From assembly GCA_964627755.1 (NCBI GenBank), contig CAZVIH010000099.1:1-64000 (forward strand): DNA of 64,000 nucleotides, read 5' to 3'. Below are positions 1-8,410 of this stretch, piece after piece. A program made the translations under genes and the position numbers. The stretch's first letter is position 1. Each line of letters begins with the position of its first letter. Origin of the DNA: B10-G9 sp964627755 (lineage in GTDB: Bacteria; Chloroflexota; Anaerolineae; Anaerolineales; UBA11858). The notes beneath the pieces were generated by a model. That model was not told the origin of the DNA and did not search any database. It saw nothing but the letters and a program-made list of their open reading frames with translations.

Positions 1-98
1 GATAAACACGCTTTACTGATAAGGATGTTTCCAGTATGATTATGAAGATTACCCGTGCCTGTTCAGAGGCAAATTAGTGGTGGGAGGACCTGAGTTCA

Positions 99-827
99 AT
101 GAAAGTATTAATTATGTCTGATATTCATGGAAATCGCACCGCCCTGCAAGCAGTTCTCGAAGCTGCTGGCAAGGTCGGGGCTGTCTGGTGTCTGGGTGAT
201 ATTATCGGTTACGGCCCAGACCCAAACGATTGTGTCTCCATTGTCAGAGATATCCCCAACCTGGTTTGCCTGCGTGGCAACCATGACAGCGCAGTGATAG
301 GGTTAACAGAAAAAGGCAAATTCAATTATGCAGCCCAGAGAGTGATTGAATGGACCGAGGAACAATTGAATCCTGTTCACCGCCAATATTTGCAGACATT
401 ATCTCCCCAGGCGAAGGTTGACCAGGTCACCCTGGCACATGGCAGCCCCAGGGATCCCGTCTGGGAATATATTATGGATGTCTATACGGCAACCGCAAAT
501 TTTGAATACTTTGATACTCCCTATTGTTTTGTTGGACACTCTCACCTCCCGGTTATGTATTATATGAAAGAAGGAAAAGGGTTGGCAAATGTCACATTTA
601 TCTATCCCGGTGATACTGCAAAACTACCGGAAAACTGCATTGTAAACCCGGGCTCGGTTGGACAACCCAGGGATCATGACCCCAGGGCGGCATTTACCAT
701 CTTTGATACTGAAGAAAAAACTTGGGCCCAGCACCGGGTTCCTTATGATATTTCCGAAGTACAAGATCGGATGACCCAGGCCGGATTGCCTCTTGAGTAT
801 GTCCAGCGTCTGGATCTGGGTTGGTAA
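99..827 (+). CDS. Calcineurin-like metallophosphoesterase
   Basis: A 242-aa soluble protein of the YfcE/MJ0936-type phosphoesterase family. The metal-binding motifs appear in family order: D8-x-H10, G33-D34, G60-N-H-D63, H114 and G146-H-S-H149. They predict a two-metal phosphodiesterase or phosphatase; the substrate cannot be read from sequence. The stretch NPGSVGQPRD near residue 185 is typical of this family. GGAGGA lies about 11 bp before the ATG. A lipoprotein gene follows on the same strand after 60 bp. The length is normal. The family assignment is firm and the specific activity is open. Confidence 0.88.
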   Translation: MKVLIMSDIHGNRTALQAVLEAAGKVGAVWCLGDIIGYGPDPNDCVSIVRDIPNLVCLRGNHDSAVIGLTEKGKFNYAAQRVIEWTEEQLNPVHRQYLQTLSPQAKVDQVTLAHGSPRDPVWEYIMDVYTATANFEYFDTPYCFVGHSHLPVMYYMKEGKGLANVTFIYPGDTAKLPENCIVNPGSVGQPRDHDPRAAFTIFDTEEKTWAQHRVPYDISEVQDRMTQAGLPLEYVQRLDLGW

Positions 828-887
828 GGGAACTTTTCCGCGCCTACCTACGTCATTAGAATGAAAACAGCACATATTTAAGGAGAA

Positions 888-1826
888 ATGATGATGAGAA
901 AAGAATTGATTATCCTCTCCCTTGTTGTCCTCCTGATGACCTCATGCGCAGGTAAAAGTGCCGTTGGTTATGCGCCTGATGTCATGATGGAAAGCAGCGC
1001 GCCAATGTCCCGGGGAGTGGCCGATTCCTATTCCGGAGATGCAGATAATTCTGTATATTCAGAGCAGAGCCTGCAGATCCAGGAATCGCAGGTGCGAATG
1101 GTGATCAAAAACGCCTCGCTTTCTATCGTTGTGGAGGAACCTGGTGCCTCGATCGAGGCTATCAGTAAATTGGCCTCTGATCTGGGAGGATTTGTGGTCT
1201 CCTCTAATTTATACAGAACCCAAACAGCCAATGGTCTGGAGGTCCCGCAGGCCAATATCACCATCCGGGTCCCGGCTGAAACATTAGACCAGGCTTTAGC
1301 GGATATTAAATCCGGTGCGGGGCAGATCCTGAGCGAAAATGTATCCGGACAGGATGTCACCCAAGAATATACTGACCTGGAATCCCGACTCAGAAACCTG
1401 GAACGGGCAGAAGTACAGCTGACGGAGATCATGGAGCAGGCCTGGGAAACAGAAGATGTTCTGGTTGTATATAACAGATTGGTGGAAGTTCAGGAGCAAA
1501 TCGAATTGATCAAAGGGCAGATGAAATATTATGAACAATCTGCTGCGCTGTCCGCGATTTCTATCAATATCCAAGCCAATGAAGCTGTCCAGCCGCTGAA
1601 GATCGGGAACTGGCAGCCGGTAGGGGTTGCCAAGAGGGCGCTTCAAGCTTTGATAAATACTTTAAAATTCCTGGCCGATATGCTGATCTGGATCGTGCTT
1701 TACATCCTGCCGGTCGCCCTGATCCTGTTCTTCCCGGTTCGCTGGTTGTGGCGCTGGCTGAAAAAAGGCAATGCTGAAAGGAAAGAGAGAAAAGAGCGCA
1801 AAAAGGCTTTGAAAGATACCAAGTAG
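888..1826 (+). CDS. DUF4349-family membrane lipoprotein
   Basis: About 310 aa with a short charged N-terminus, a hydrophobic run and a cysteine at residue 20 (LLMTSC), so it is probably a lipoprotein processed by Lgt and LspA, both of which are encoded in this window. The middle part has the DUF4349 pattern (VRMVIKNASLSIVVEEP, then a coiled-coil segment around 160-210). One transmembrane helix lies near 262-285, followed by a basic cytoplasmic tail rich in K, R and E. Three consecutive ATG codons (888, 891, 894) follow AGGAG at 881-885. Spacing favours the third. Biochemical function is unknown; an envelope or sensing role is a guess. Confidence 0.75.
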   Translation: MMMRKELIILSLVVLLMTSCAGKSAVGYAPDVMMESSAPMSRGVADSYSGDADNSVYSEQSLQIQESQVRMVIKNASLSIVVEEPGASIEAISKLASDLGGFVVSSNLYRTQTANGLEVPQANITIRVPAETLDQALADIKSGAGQILSENVSGQDVTQEYTDLESRLRNLERAEVQLTEIMEQAWETEDVLVVYNRLVEVQEQIELIKGQMKYYEQSAALSAISINIQANEAVQPLKIGNWQPVGVAKRALQALINTLKFLADMLIWIVLYILPVALILFFPVRWLWRWLKKGNAERKERKERKKALKDTK

Positions 1827-1843
1827 GATCATTAAGAAACATT

Positions 1844-1902
1844 GACTTCCGAGGTCTTCTGGATATCATTTGTTCATAAAAATCCATTTGACTTCGGAAG
1901 TC
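1844..1902. repeat. Intergenic inverted repeat, ACTTCCGAAGT family
   Basis: Arms GACTTCCGAGGTC (1844-1856) and GACTTCGGAAGTC (1890-1902) are inverted copies with one mismatch, separated by 33 bp. Each arm is itself an odd-length palindrome. The same arm pattern recurs near 62.6-62.9 kb. It sits between the lipoprotein gene and rsmG. It could form a hairpin in RNA, but no strong T-run follows it. Confidence 0.6.
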
Positions 1903-1956
1903 TTCATTTAAGTTACTTTGGTAAAATTCTTTATAGACTTTGGGTACAGTATATCG

Positions 1957-2667
1957 ATGGATAACCTTAAGCGGGATACGTTAGATCTGATCGGGATCAC
2001 TTTAACGCCATACCAGTTATCCCTCCTGGAAAATTATGAACAGGAGTTGGATAAATGGAATGAACGCTACAGTTTAACCGCGATACATGAACCCGATCAA
2101 GTCAGGGTAAAACATTTTCTGGATTCGTTCAGCCCTATGTTGGTAATGAAGAATACCCCCATTAAGAAAATTATTGATATTGGCACCGGGGCGGGATTTC
2201 CTGGCATACCCCTTAAGATACTTCTACCAGATACAGAAGTGGTCCTGGTTGATTCAGTGAATAAAAAAACTGATTTTTGCCAACATATTATCAGTCGTTT
2301 GAATTTGCGGGGTATAACAGTGATTCATGATCGTGTGGAACACCTGGCCAGGGAAATGGACTTTCGGGAGCAATTTGATTGGGCTGTCGCCAGGGCTGTG
2401 GCTCAGCTGGCCACACTTAGTGAATATATGCTCCCATTTGTGAAGATCGGCGGTAAGATGCTGGCCATGAAGGGAGATCAAGGCCCAGTTGAAACTCAAA
2501 AAGCAGCTCCAGCAATCAGTCTACTGGGGGGTGAGCTTCACCAAGTTAAACGTCTAACCTTGCCAGGGGTGACCGAAGACCGATTTTTGATTACGATCAA
2601 AAAAAAGGCTACCACTCCGGAGAAATACCCCCGTCGGGTGGGTATGCCCAGTAAAAAACCCCTCTGA
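1957..2667 (+). CDS. rsmG: 16S rRNA (guanine-527-N7)-methyltransferase RsmG
   Basis: A SAM-dependent methyltransferase that modifies G527 of 16S rRNA; loss is linked to low-level streptomycin resistance in other bacteria. The SAM-binding motif DIGTGAGFPGIPLKI is at about residues 74-88. The N-terminal helical part with WNERYSLTAI and the VKHFLDS motif are diagnostic. The reading frame opens at a TTG at 1918, but the ATG at 1957 gives 236 aa, which fits the family and drops a non-conserved 13-residue leader. It ends one base before the stop of recF on the other strand, with no room for a terminator. Confidence 0.93.
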   Translation: MDNLKRDTLDLIGITLTPYQLSLLENYEQELDKWNERYSLTAIHEPDQVRVKHFLDSFSPMLVMKNTPIKKIIDIGTGAGFPGIPLKILLPDTEVVLVDSVNKKTDFCQHIISRLNLRGITVIHDRVEHLAREMDFREQFDWAVARAVAQLATLSEYMLPFVKIGGKMLAMKGDQGPVETQKAAPAISLLGGELHQVKRLTLPGVTEDRFLITIKKKATTPEKYPRRVGMPSKKPL

Positions 2668-3867
2668 TCAACCTATCAATCCCCCGTTCTTGATCTTCCA
2701 TTGAGTTGCTGATCTTTGAAACTCCTCCGAAAACAAATCCAAATCCGTTGTTGTTAACAAGGATTGTTCGGTTTTTGCCAAACGGTCCAGCAGATCATGA
2801 CGCCGGGTATCATCCAGTTCGGCCAGGACTTCGTCAAGCAGCAGTACAGGCCAATCCCCATTCTTTTCGTTCAGCCAATTCACTTCTGCCAGTTTAATTG
2901 CAAGCATGGCAGTCCGCAGTTGGCCTCTGGACCCGAAATTTCCCAGATCAATGCCGTTGCTGAGGTAGCGCATCTCATCACGATGGGGACCTCGGGAGGT
3001 AACACCGCGGTAGATGTCTTCGGAACGGGTGGAAAGCAATTTTTCACGATATCCATCTCGGATATCTTTCATTTCTATACCTGAACGCTCGAGAGCGCTC
3101 TCGAGTGGTAGTTCGATTTGCCCGGGTGGAGAAGCTGCTGGATCAAATGATGGGAGATAATTGAGACGCAAGATCTCTTCGCCCCTGGTTAGTTCCTGGT
3201 GAATTGACGCAGCAAGATATCCGAGATCCCGAATAGCCTGGATCCGGGCATGAATGATATAAGCGCCTGTCTGGGTGAGTTTTTCATCCCAGTAGGAAAG
3301 TTGCTCAACATCTCCAGAGCGATCGTTGAGCTGTTTTAAGAGGGCATTGCGCTGCACCAGGGCTTTATTATATTCCGAGAGGGATTCTGTATATGTAGGA
3401 TCAATTTGAGCAAGTGTCAGGTTCAGGTATTGCCGCCGCAGCTGTGGTGCGCCAGTGATGATCTGCAGCATGTGTGGCAGGAATAATACAGCATTAAAGG
3501 TTCCAATAACGGAGTTAATCTTTTGTTGTGACCCATCCAACAATACTTCTTTACGAACGCTGCTATTCCCATTGGAATTGATGTCCCTGATGATGCGGAT
3601 CTCCAGGTGGTGGTCAGTATCCTTTTTCGTGAAATCGGCTACGATCCTGCAGACAGCTAGATCGTTTTGCAGGGCGGAAAAGTTAATTAGATCAAGGGAA
3701 TTGGAAGCCTGAAATGAGTCCAGGGCAGAAAGATAATACACCGCTTCCAACAAACTAGTTTTCCCCTGGGCGTTATCACCGATCAGGATGAGCGAATTGA
3801 GGGGAACAGCTTGATCAAAGCGGGAGAAGATTCGAAAATCTGTCAGGGATAGATGTGTGAGGAACAT
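2668..3867 (-). CDS. recF: DNA replication/repair protein RecF
   Basis: An SMC-like ATPase that loads RecA at single-strand gaps together with RecO and RecR. Walker A is GDNAQGKT (residues 30-37) and the RecF signature/Walker B is LLLDEVLAELD (about 342-352). At 399 aa it is slightly longer than most RecF proteins. It lies 5 bp downstream of def on the same strand, so the two are probably co-transcribed. It is not beside dnaA, dnaN or gyrB, where recF sits in many genomes. Confidence 0.95.
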   Translation of the reverse strand: MFLTHLSLTDFRIFSRFDQAVPLNSLILIGDNAQGKTSLLEAVYYLSALDSFQASNSLDLINFSALQNDLAVCRIVADFTKKDTDHHLEIRIIRDINSNGNSSVRKEVLLDGSQQKINSVIGTFNAVLFLPHMLQIITGAPQLRRQYLNLTLAQIDPTYTESLSEYNKALVQRNALLKQLNDRSGDVEQLSYWDEKLTQTGAYIIHARIQAIRDLGYLAASIHQELTRGEEILRLNYLPSFDPAASPPGQIELPLESALERSGIEMKDIRDGYREKLLSTRSEDIYRGVTSRGPHRDEMRYLSNGIDLGNFGSRGQLRTAMLAIKLAEVNWLNEKNGDWPVLLLDEVLAELDDTRRHDLLDRLAKTEQSLLTTTDLDLFSEEFQRSATQWKIKNGGLIG

Positions 3868-3872
3868 TCAGC

Positions 3873-4373
3873 TTAGACGGGATTATAATCTTCGTCAGTT
3901 TCCCAGACCCGAGTCGTGCGGTCAGTGTATAAAATGCCGTTAATATGGTCAATTTCATGCTGGAATATTCGGGCAAGCCAGCCCGATAATTTCATCTTGA
4001 GCGGTTTGCCATGCCGGTCCTGGCCTTCCACTACAATTTCCTGGGCTCGTTCAACTTCACCCATAAAACCTGGAATGGACAAACATCCTTCTGCTCCGAT
4101 AACAATTTCCTGTGAAAAACGGGTGATCTTCGGGTTTACTGTCACATACAGGGTAGGCGGGATATCCTCATCCTCATCGCTGCCGTATTCCACCAAAATG
4201 ACTTGCTGGGACACATTCACTTGGGGAGCAGCCAATCCCGCCCCGGATGCTTCATGCAAGGTGATGATCATATCATCAACTAATTCCTGGAGTTCGGGCC
4301 CAAATTCAGTGATTTGAGCAGCTTTTTTTCTCAGGGTTGGGTGGGGGACAATGATAATTTCTCTAGCGGGCAT
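3873..4373 (-). CDS. def: Peptide deformylase
   Basis: Removes the N-formyl group from nascent proteins in the cytoplasm. All three family motifs are present: GAGLAAPQ (44-51), EGCLSI with the metal ligand C97, and QHEIDH with H139, E140 and H143. The 166-aa length is usual. A short acidic insert (GSDEDEDIPP, about 64-73) sits between motifs 1 and 2. A TGGAG ribosome site lies about 10 bp before the ATG. It leads a two-gene unit with recF and follows the PH-domain gene by 20 bp. Confidence 0.96.
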   Translation of the reverse strand: MPAREIIIVPHPTLRKKAAQITEFGPELQELVDDMIITLHEASGAGLAAPQVNVSQQVILVEYGSDEDEDIPPTLYVTVNPKITRFSQEIVIGAEGCLSIPGFMGEVERAQEIVVEGQDRHGKPLKMKLSGWLARIFQHEIDHINGILYTDRTTRVWETDEDYNPV

Positions 4374-4393
4374 ACAATTTTAGCTCCAGAGCC

Positions 4394-6031
4394 TTACAGT
4401 TGTATTGTTTCGTCACCATCAGGTGGTTCTATTTCATTGCTGCTTTCTTCATGATAAGCCGCAAGAAATTCTACCATATCATCCCGACGGCGCCTGGACT
4501 CTGCCAGCTCGTTTGATTTGATCACAGCATTATATCGCTCGAAGACCTCATTTTGGACAGAGATCGGCTGAGCCACGTGCTCAAAGTCCAGCTGGATATC
4601 GCCGACATTGATGGCGACCGTGCCAAAATCAAATATCCTCTGGATAATATTTTCCCTGCAGTAATCCAGACTGAGGATATTTTCCAGCAGGGCAGAACGT
4701 TTGGTTTCCCTTCCAAAGGGTTTTCGATCTAGATCGATCACCTGTTTGTCCGTGATTTGGAAGCGATCGTTGGCCCAATCAGCAAAGGCATAAGCCAGGG
4801 CAAGAACGTTAACTGTAAGAAGGATTCCAAGAAGAGACAAGGACGGGATAGGTATCAGCTGGACCAAACGGGCAAAGAAAGAGACCAGCAGAATCACAAA
4901 TAATAGCCACAACCACCAGGAGTTCCTGAACAGAATGAAGAAGTGTTTTCGGTAAGTGATGATCCCATTCAGTTCATATCGGGCCCGGAACAGATTAAGG
5001 AATTCCTGGAGAGGTGTGATCGTTTCTGTCAGTTGCGGTCCACCCTCCATATTTAGATCAGTATATTCTTCTTCGTCGTCCATCGGTCCGGTTTCGCCGG
5101 ATAGTCCCAGACGACTGCGAATGGCCTGGTTGATATTATCCTTATCAGTTTGCTGAGCCCGGGTCTTGGCGATTTCTTGTGCTTCGGAAATCAGATCCAG
5201 CAACAATTCCGGATGGGCAGTGTTGCGCATGGGGATGTTGCCAGTATAGGTACGAATGATCACGTCGCCATAACCAAACAGGCGCTGCATCTGGTTAGTG
5301 GAGATGTTTACAGAAAGGATAGATTTGAGCGGAACCTCGCGGCGCTGATCATGGAGCCAGATCACTTTTTCCACCCAAGCAGCCCTTTCGCTGGTGACCA
5401 GGTAAAAGTCATTTCGCCAGTCCATCCAGAGCCAGATCCCCCATAAAACAGAGATCAGGATAGTAATGAACATGAATATTCCCAGATTCAAATGGAGCAA
5501 AATTGCCCCTATCCCGGTGAGTATCAGGAAAAGACCCGGGAGCATTAATTGTCCGTAGAGGACATTGATATGTTTGCGATCTATAAAACGGATGATCTCC
5601 TCAGCCCCGATCCAGGGAAATTCATTTCTCTGCAGGATATTCGCGCTTACGTTCAAGGCGGCCAGCCTGGTTCTGGTGGATGGGTAAGCCGACAGGATGG
5701 CGATAAACCCCCGCTTGTTTACAGCCAGTAAGGTTGTATTTTTCAGGGCTGTGGCAGTCTCTTTCCGCAAGCTTTCCCTGTGTAGTTCTTTATCCCCAAA
5801 GTGGCCCCTGGAATTGATGATGATCCCATTTTCGTTCTCATCTTCAATCAATACTTTGCCCGATACAACCAGGAAAAAATTCCTTCCAGGGAAACCTGCC
5901 CGGTAGAGCACTTCCCCTTCCTCCAGGGAAATGGGATTAAAAAGAGGCAGTAATTGCCCCAGCTCATCATCGCTCAGGTGTGTAAAAAGAAAATGGTCAT
6001 GCAGAAAGGAAAAGATCGTTTTTGAATCCAT
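4394..6031 (-). CDS. Membrane protein with cyclic-nucleotide-binding and two PH-like domains
   Basis: A 545-aa protein with an N-terminal cyclic-nucleotide-binding fold (about 12-130; the GEVLYRAGFPGRNFFLVVSGKV stretch is typical). Two helices (about 163-180 and 183-204) precede a first bacterial PH-like region (about 206-290). A second helix pair (about 374-420) precedes a second PH-like region (about 420-500), and the tail is acidic. The duplicated helix-pair/PH layout resembles the DUF304/bPH2 group. The cNMP pocket lacks a clear RxA phosphate-binding cassette, so the ligand may not be cAMP. No enzymatic domain is visible. It lies upstream of def and recF. Confidence 0.7.
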   Translation of the reverse strand: MDSKTIFSFLHDHFLFTHLSDDELGQLLPLFNPISLEEGEVLYRAGFPGRNFFLVVSGKVLIEDENENGIIINSRGHFGDKELHRESLRKETATALKNTTLLAVNKRGFIAILSAYPSTRTRLAALNVSANILQRNEFPWIGAEEIIRFIDRKHINVLYGQLMLPGLFLILTGIGAILLHLNLGIFMFITILISVLWGIWLWMDWRNDFYLVTSERAAWVEKVIWLHDQRREVPLKSILSVNISTNQMQRLFGYGDVIIRTYTGNIPMRNTAHPELLLDLISEAQEIAKTRAQQTDKDNINQAIRSRLGLSGETGPMDDEEEYTDLNMEGGPQLTETITPLQEFLNLFRARYELNGIITYRKHFFILFRNSWWLWLLFVILLVSFFARLVQLIPIPSLSLLGILLTVNVLALAYAFADWANDRFQITDKQVIDLDRKPFGRETKRSALLENILSLDYCRENIIQRIFDFGTVAINVGDIQLDFEHVAQPISVQNEVFERYNAVIKSNELAESRRRRDDMVEFLAAYHEESSNEIEPPDGDETIQL

Positions 6032-6199
6032 ATTTTATCAAGGTAATTTTAACACAACAAAGGCATCACTGAACCTCATTGTCAGGGAGCTGGACTTTGG
6101 CGCTGGATCCAGGTTCAATAACAAGACTAGAACCTGCCTAACAAGAGCATCAATGATAGAATAGGGTACGTTTACTTTGCAGATAGAGGAGCAAGAAAC

Positions 6200-7660
6200 A
6201 TGCCTATAAATTTTGGCACTGATGGCTGGAGAGCAGTCATTTCAGACACATTTACTTTTCACAATCTTCGCATGGTAACCCAGGCGATCGCTGATGCAAT
6301 TCGTTCTGGACATTGGCATAATGGGGATGGAAGTGATACCAAACCAGACCCTAATCGGGTTGTAGTTGGATTTGATACCAGATTCCTCTCAGATCGATAT
6401 GCCAGAGACGTTGCCCGGGTCATGGCTGCTAACGGGTATATCGTTTATATCGCGCAGGCAGATTCATCTACCCCTTCCATTTCATATGCTGTGAAAAACC
6501 TCAATGCCATCGCCGGTATTGTGATCACTGCTTCCCACAATGCCCCCCGCTATAGCGGTGTAAAACTGAAAGCTGCCAGTGGATCTTCTGCTTCGCCAGA
6601 ACAATCCCGCAAGGTGGAAGTATACCTCAATGACAACCAGGAAAGAGGGCGAGGTCCGAACTTGATGGAATGGGATCAGGCAGTTGAAAAAGGTCAAATT
6701 ATCAGTTTTGATCCAGTTCCGGACTACTACCAACATTTAAGAACTTTGATCGACTTTGATGCCATCGCTGCCAATCCTCCCAGAGTGGTAGTAGATTCAA
6801 TGCACGGCTCCGGTAGGGGTATGATCAAAAGTATTCTCTCTGGAACCGGCTGCGAGATTAGCGAGATCCGTGGGGAAATGAATCCGGGTTTTGGCGGCGC
6901 ACACCCTGAGCCTATTGGCCCACATCTTAGCGCCCTGGCTGGCGCGATAAAAGCAGGGATAGGAGACTTCGGACTGGCTCTTGATGGTGATGCAGATCGA
7001 ATCGGCGCCATGGACGAAAAAGGAAATTTCGTCGATCCGCATAAAATCATGGCCCTATCATTTAAATATCTAGTAGATTATCGTGGTTTGCGTGGACCCG
7101 CGGTGAGGACCGTTTCAACAACCCGCATGATAGACCGCCTGGCAGCTAAATATGATCTTCCTGTTTATGAAACACCAGTAGGATTTAATCATATTGCGGA
7201 TTATATGATCTCTGAGAATGTTTTAATCGGCGGTGAGGAATCGGGTGGCATCTCGATCCAGGGTAATATCCCGGAAGGTGATGGAGTATTGATGGGATTA
7301 CTGATAATTGAAATGGTATCAGTATATGGAAAATCCCTTCATGTGTTGGTGAAGGAGCTGCTGGAAGAGGTGGGGCCGGCTTTCTATGAAAGAAAAGACC
7401 AGCGTCTGAAATACCCCATTCAGAAAAAGGAGATGGTTAAATATCTCCTAGATAATAAACCGGCGGAAATAGGGGGAGTGAAAGTCATGGAACTCCTGAC
7501 CATTGACGGTGTGAAATATATCATGGATGATGATTCCTGGTTGCTGATCAGACCGTCAGGTACTGAGCCGGTCTTGCGTGTTTACGCAGAAGGGAGAACG
7601 GAGGAAATAGTTCGGGCTTTGCTGGGATATGGAGAGGAAGTAGCTGAAAGTATCACCTGA
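6200..7660 (+). CDS. Phosphoglucomutase/phosphomannomutase family protein
   Basis: A 486-aa alpha-D-phosphohexomutase that interconverts hexose 1- and 6-phosphates. The catalytic phosphoserine loop is TASHNAP with S112. The metal loop is DGDADR (262-267), the sugar-binding loop is GGEESGG (344-350), and the phosphate-binding loop is RPSGTEPVLRVYAE near the C-terminus. All four domains are intact. Glucose and mannose specificity cannot be separated by eye; the layout resembles the bacterial phosphoglucomutases of this group. GAGGAGC lies just before the ATG. A strong hairpin terminator follows. Confidence 0.92.
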   Translation: MPINFGTDGWRAVISDTFTFHNLRMVTQAIADAIRSGHWHNGDGSDTKPDPNRVVVGFDTRFLSDRYARDVARVMAANGYIVYIAQADSSTPSISYAVKNLNAIAGIVITASHNAPRYSGVKLKAASGSSASPEQSRKVEVYLNDNQERGRGPNLMEWDQAVEKGQIISFDPVPDYYQHLRTLIDFDAIAANPPRVVVDSMHGSGRGMIKSILSGTGCEISEIRGEMNPGFGGAHPEPIGPHLSALAGAIKAGIGDFGLALDGDADRIGAMDEKGNFVDPHKIMALSFKYLVDYRGLRGPAVRTVSTTRMIDRLAAKYDLPVYETPVGFNHIADYMISENVLIGGEESGGISIQGNIPEGDGVLMGLLIIEMVSVYGKSLHVLVKELLEEVGPAFYERKDQRLKYPIQKKEMVKYLLDNKPAEIGGVKVMELLTIDGVKYIMDDDSWLLIRPSGTEPVLRVYAEGRTEEIVRALLGYGEEVAESIT

Positions 7661-7685
7661 TCCGGATCACTATCCAGTTAAATCA

Positions 7686-7727
7686 AACAACCACAGCGAG
7701 AAGAGAGAAATTGCTGTGGTTGTTTTT
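7686..7727 (+). terminator. Intrinsic terminator after the phosphohexomutase gene
   Basis: A perfect 12-bp stem (AACAACCACAGC / GCTGTGGTTGTT) with a 15-nt loop runs into a T-tract. It lies between the stop of the mutase at 7660 and the convergent gene ending at 7764, and may also serve the opposite strand. Confidence 0.85.
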
Positions 7728-7763
7728 ATTTAATCAGGTTGACAGGGTATCAAGCCATCTGTG

Positions 7764-8357
7764 TCAGTTGGTTGAGGTCCTTAAGCGCCGGCTGAGAATG
7801 ATGATCACCATCAATACACCTGCAACCAGGACCAGACCCGGAACGCCGAAATCATCCGCAAATCCCGTGTTCGGTAGTGCGGTTGCTGTGGGAATTGGCG
7901 TTGTGCCTCCTCCGCCAGCTTGTTGTGTCAGCAAGGCGGCAACCGTTTCTGTGGCCCCGGGATCTAGAGTGCCATCAGTTGGCACCGGTGTATTAGTGGG
8001 TGCCAGGACGGGGGTTGACGTGCTGCTGGGAGTCATGGTGGGAGTATTCGTCGGCGGCAGGGTTGCCGTAAAAGATGGGGTCATTGTCACTTGTTTGGCA
8101 ATTGCCGTCAGCTGGGCTTCTTCTGCCACTGCTGTGTTGGTCGCATTGATTTCAGCAACCTGTGTCTGTTGACCAGTGTCACGCCCAGGCAGGTACAGAA
8201 TAGCATAGGCTGCAATCGCCAGCAATGCGATCAACAGGATACCTCCCAGGATACCAGCAACAATCATAAAGGTTCGATTTGAACCTCTGCTGGTGGAGAT
8301 AGTCTCTTCACTCCCAATATCTTCGAAATCCATATCTTCAAAATCGTTCATTCCCAT
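7764..8357 (-). CDS. Membrane protein with Thr/Pro-rich linker and C-terminal LPNTG-type sorting signal
   Basis: A 197-aa protein with an acidic N-terminus, a transmembrane helix at about 29-56, a low-complexity linker of T, P, S and A (about 92-155), then LPNTG (161-165). A second hydrophobic segment (about 170-188) and a positive tail (RRLR) follow. The motif, helix and charged tail match a sortase substrate signal, but the extra N-terminal helix and acidic cytoplasmic start are unusual for a secreted sortase substrate. No sortase is in the window. GGAG precedes the ATG. It lies 53 bp downstream of the barrel-domain gene and may be the end of that operon. Confidence 0.6.
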   Translation of the reverse strand: MGMNDFEDMDFEDIGSEETISTSRGSNRTFMIVAGILGGILLIALLAIAAYAILYLPGRDTGQQTQVAEINATNTAVAEEAQLTAIAKQVTMTPSFTATLPPTNTPTMTPSSTSTPVLAPTNTPVPTDGTLDPGATETVAALLTQQAGGGGTTPIPTATALPNTGFADDFGVPGLVLVAGVLMVIIILSRRLRTSTN

Positions 8358-8410
8358 AAGTCTCTCTCCTCAATTTACCCTGTCAGATCTTCAGTAAATT
8401 GGTTTGTTTT

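Noticed and set aside
1..98. Possible 3' end of an upstream gene (frame 1 stops at 37-39)
   Set aside because: Only 12 codons are visible; no basis for a call.
7711..8172. 153-aa plus-strand frame opposite the LPNTG gene
   Set aside because: Antisense of the T/P-rich linker, giving a V/G-rich frame; starts inside the terminator stem.
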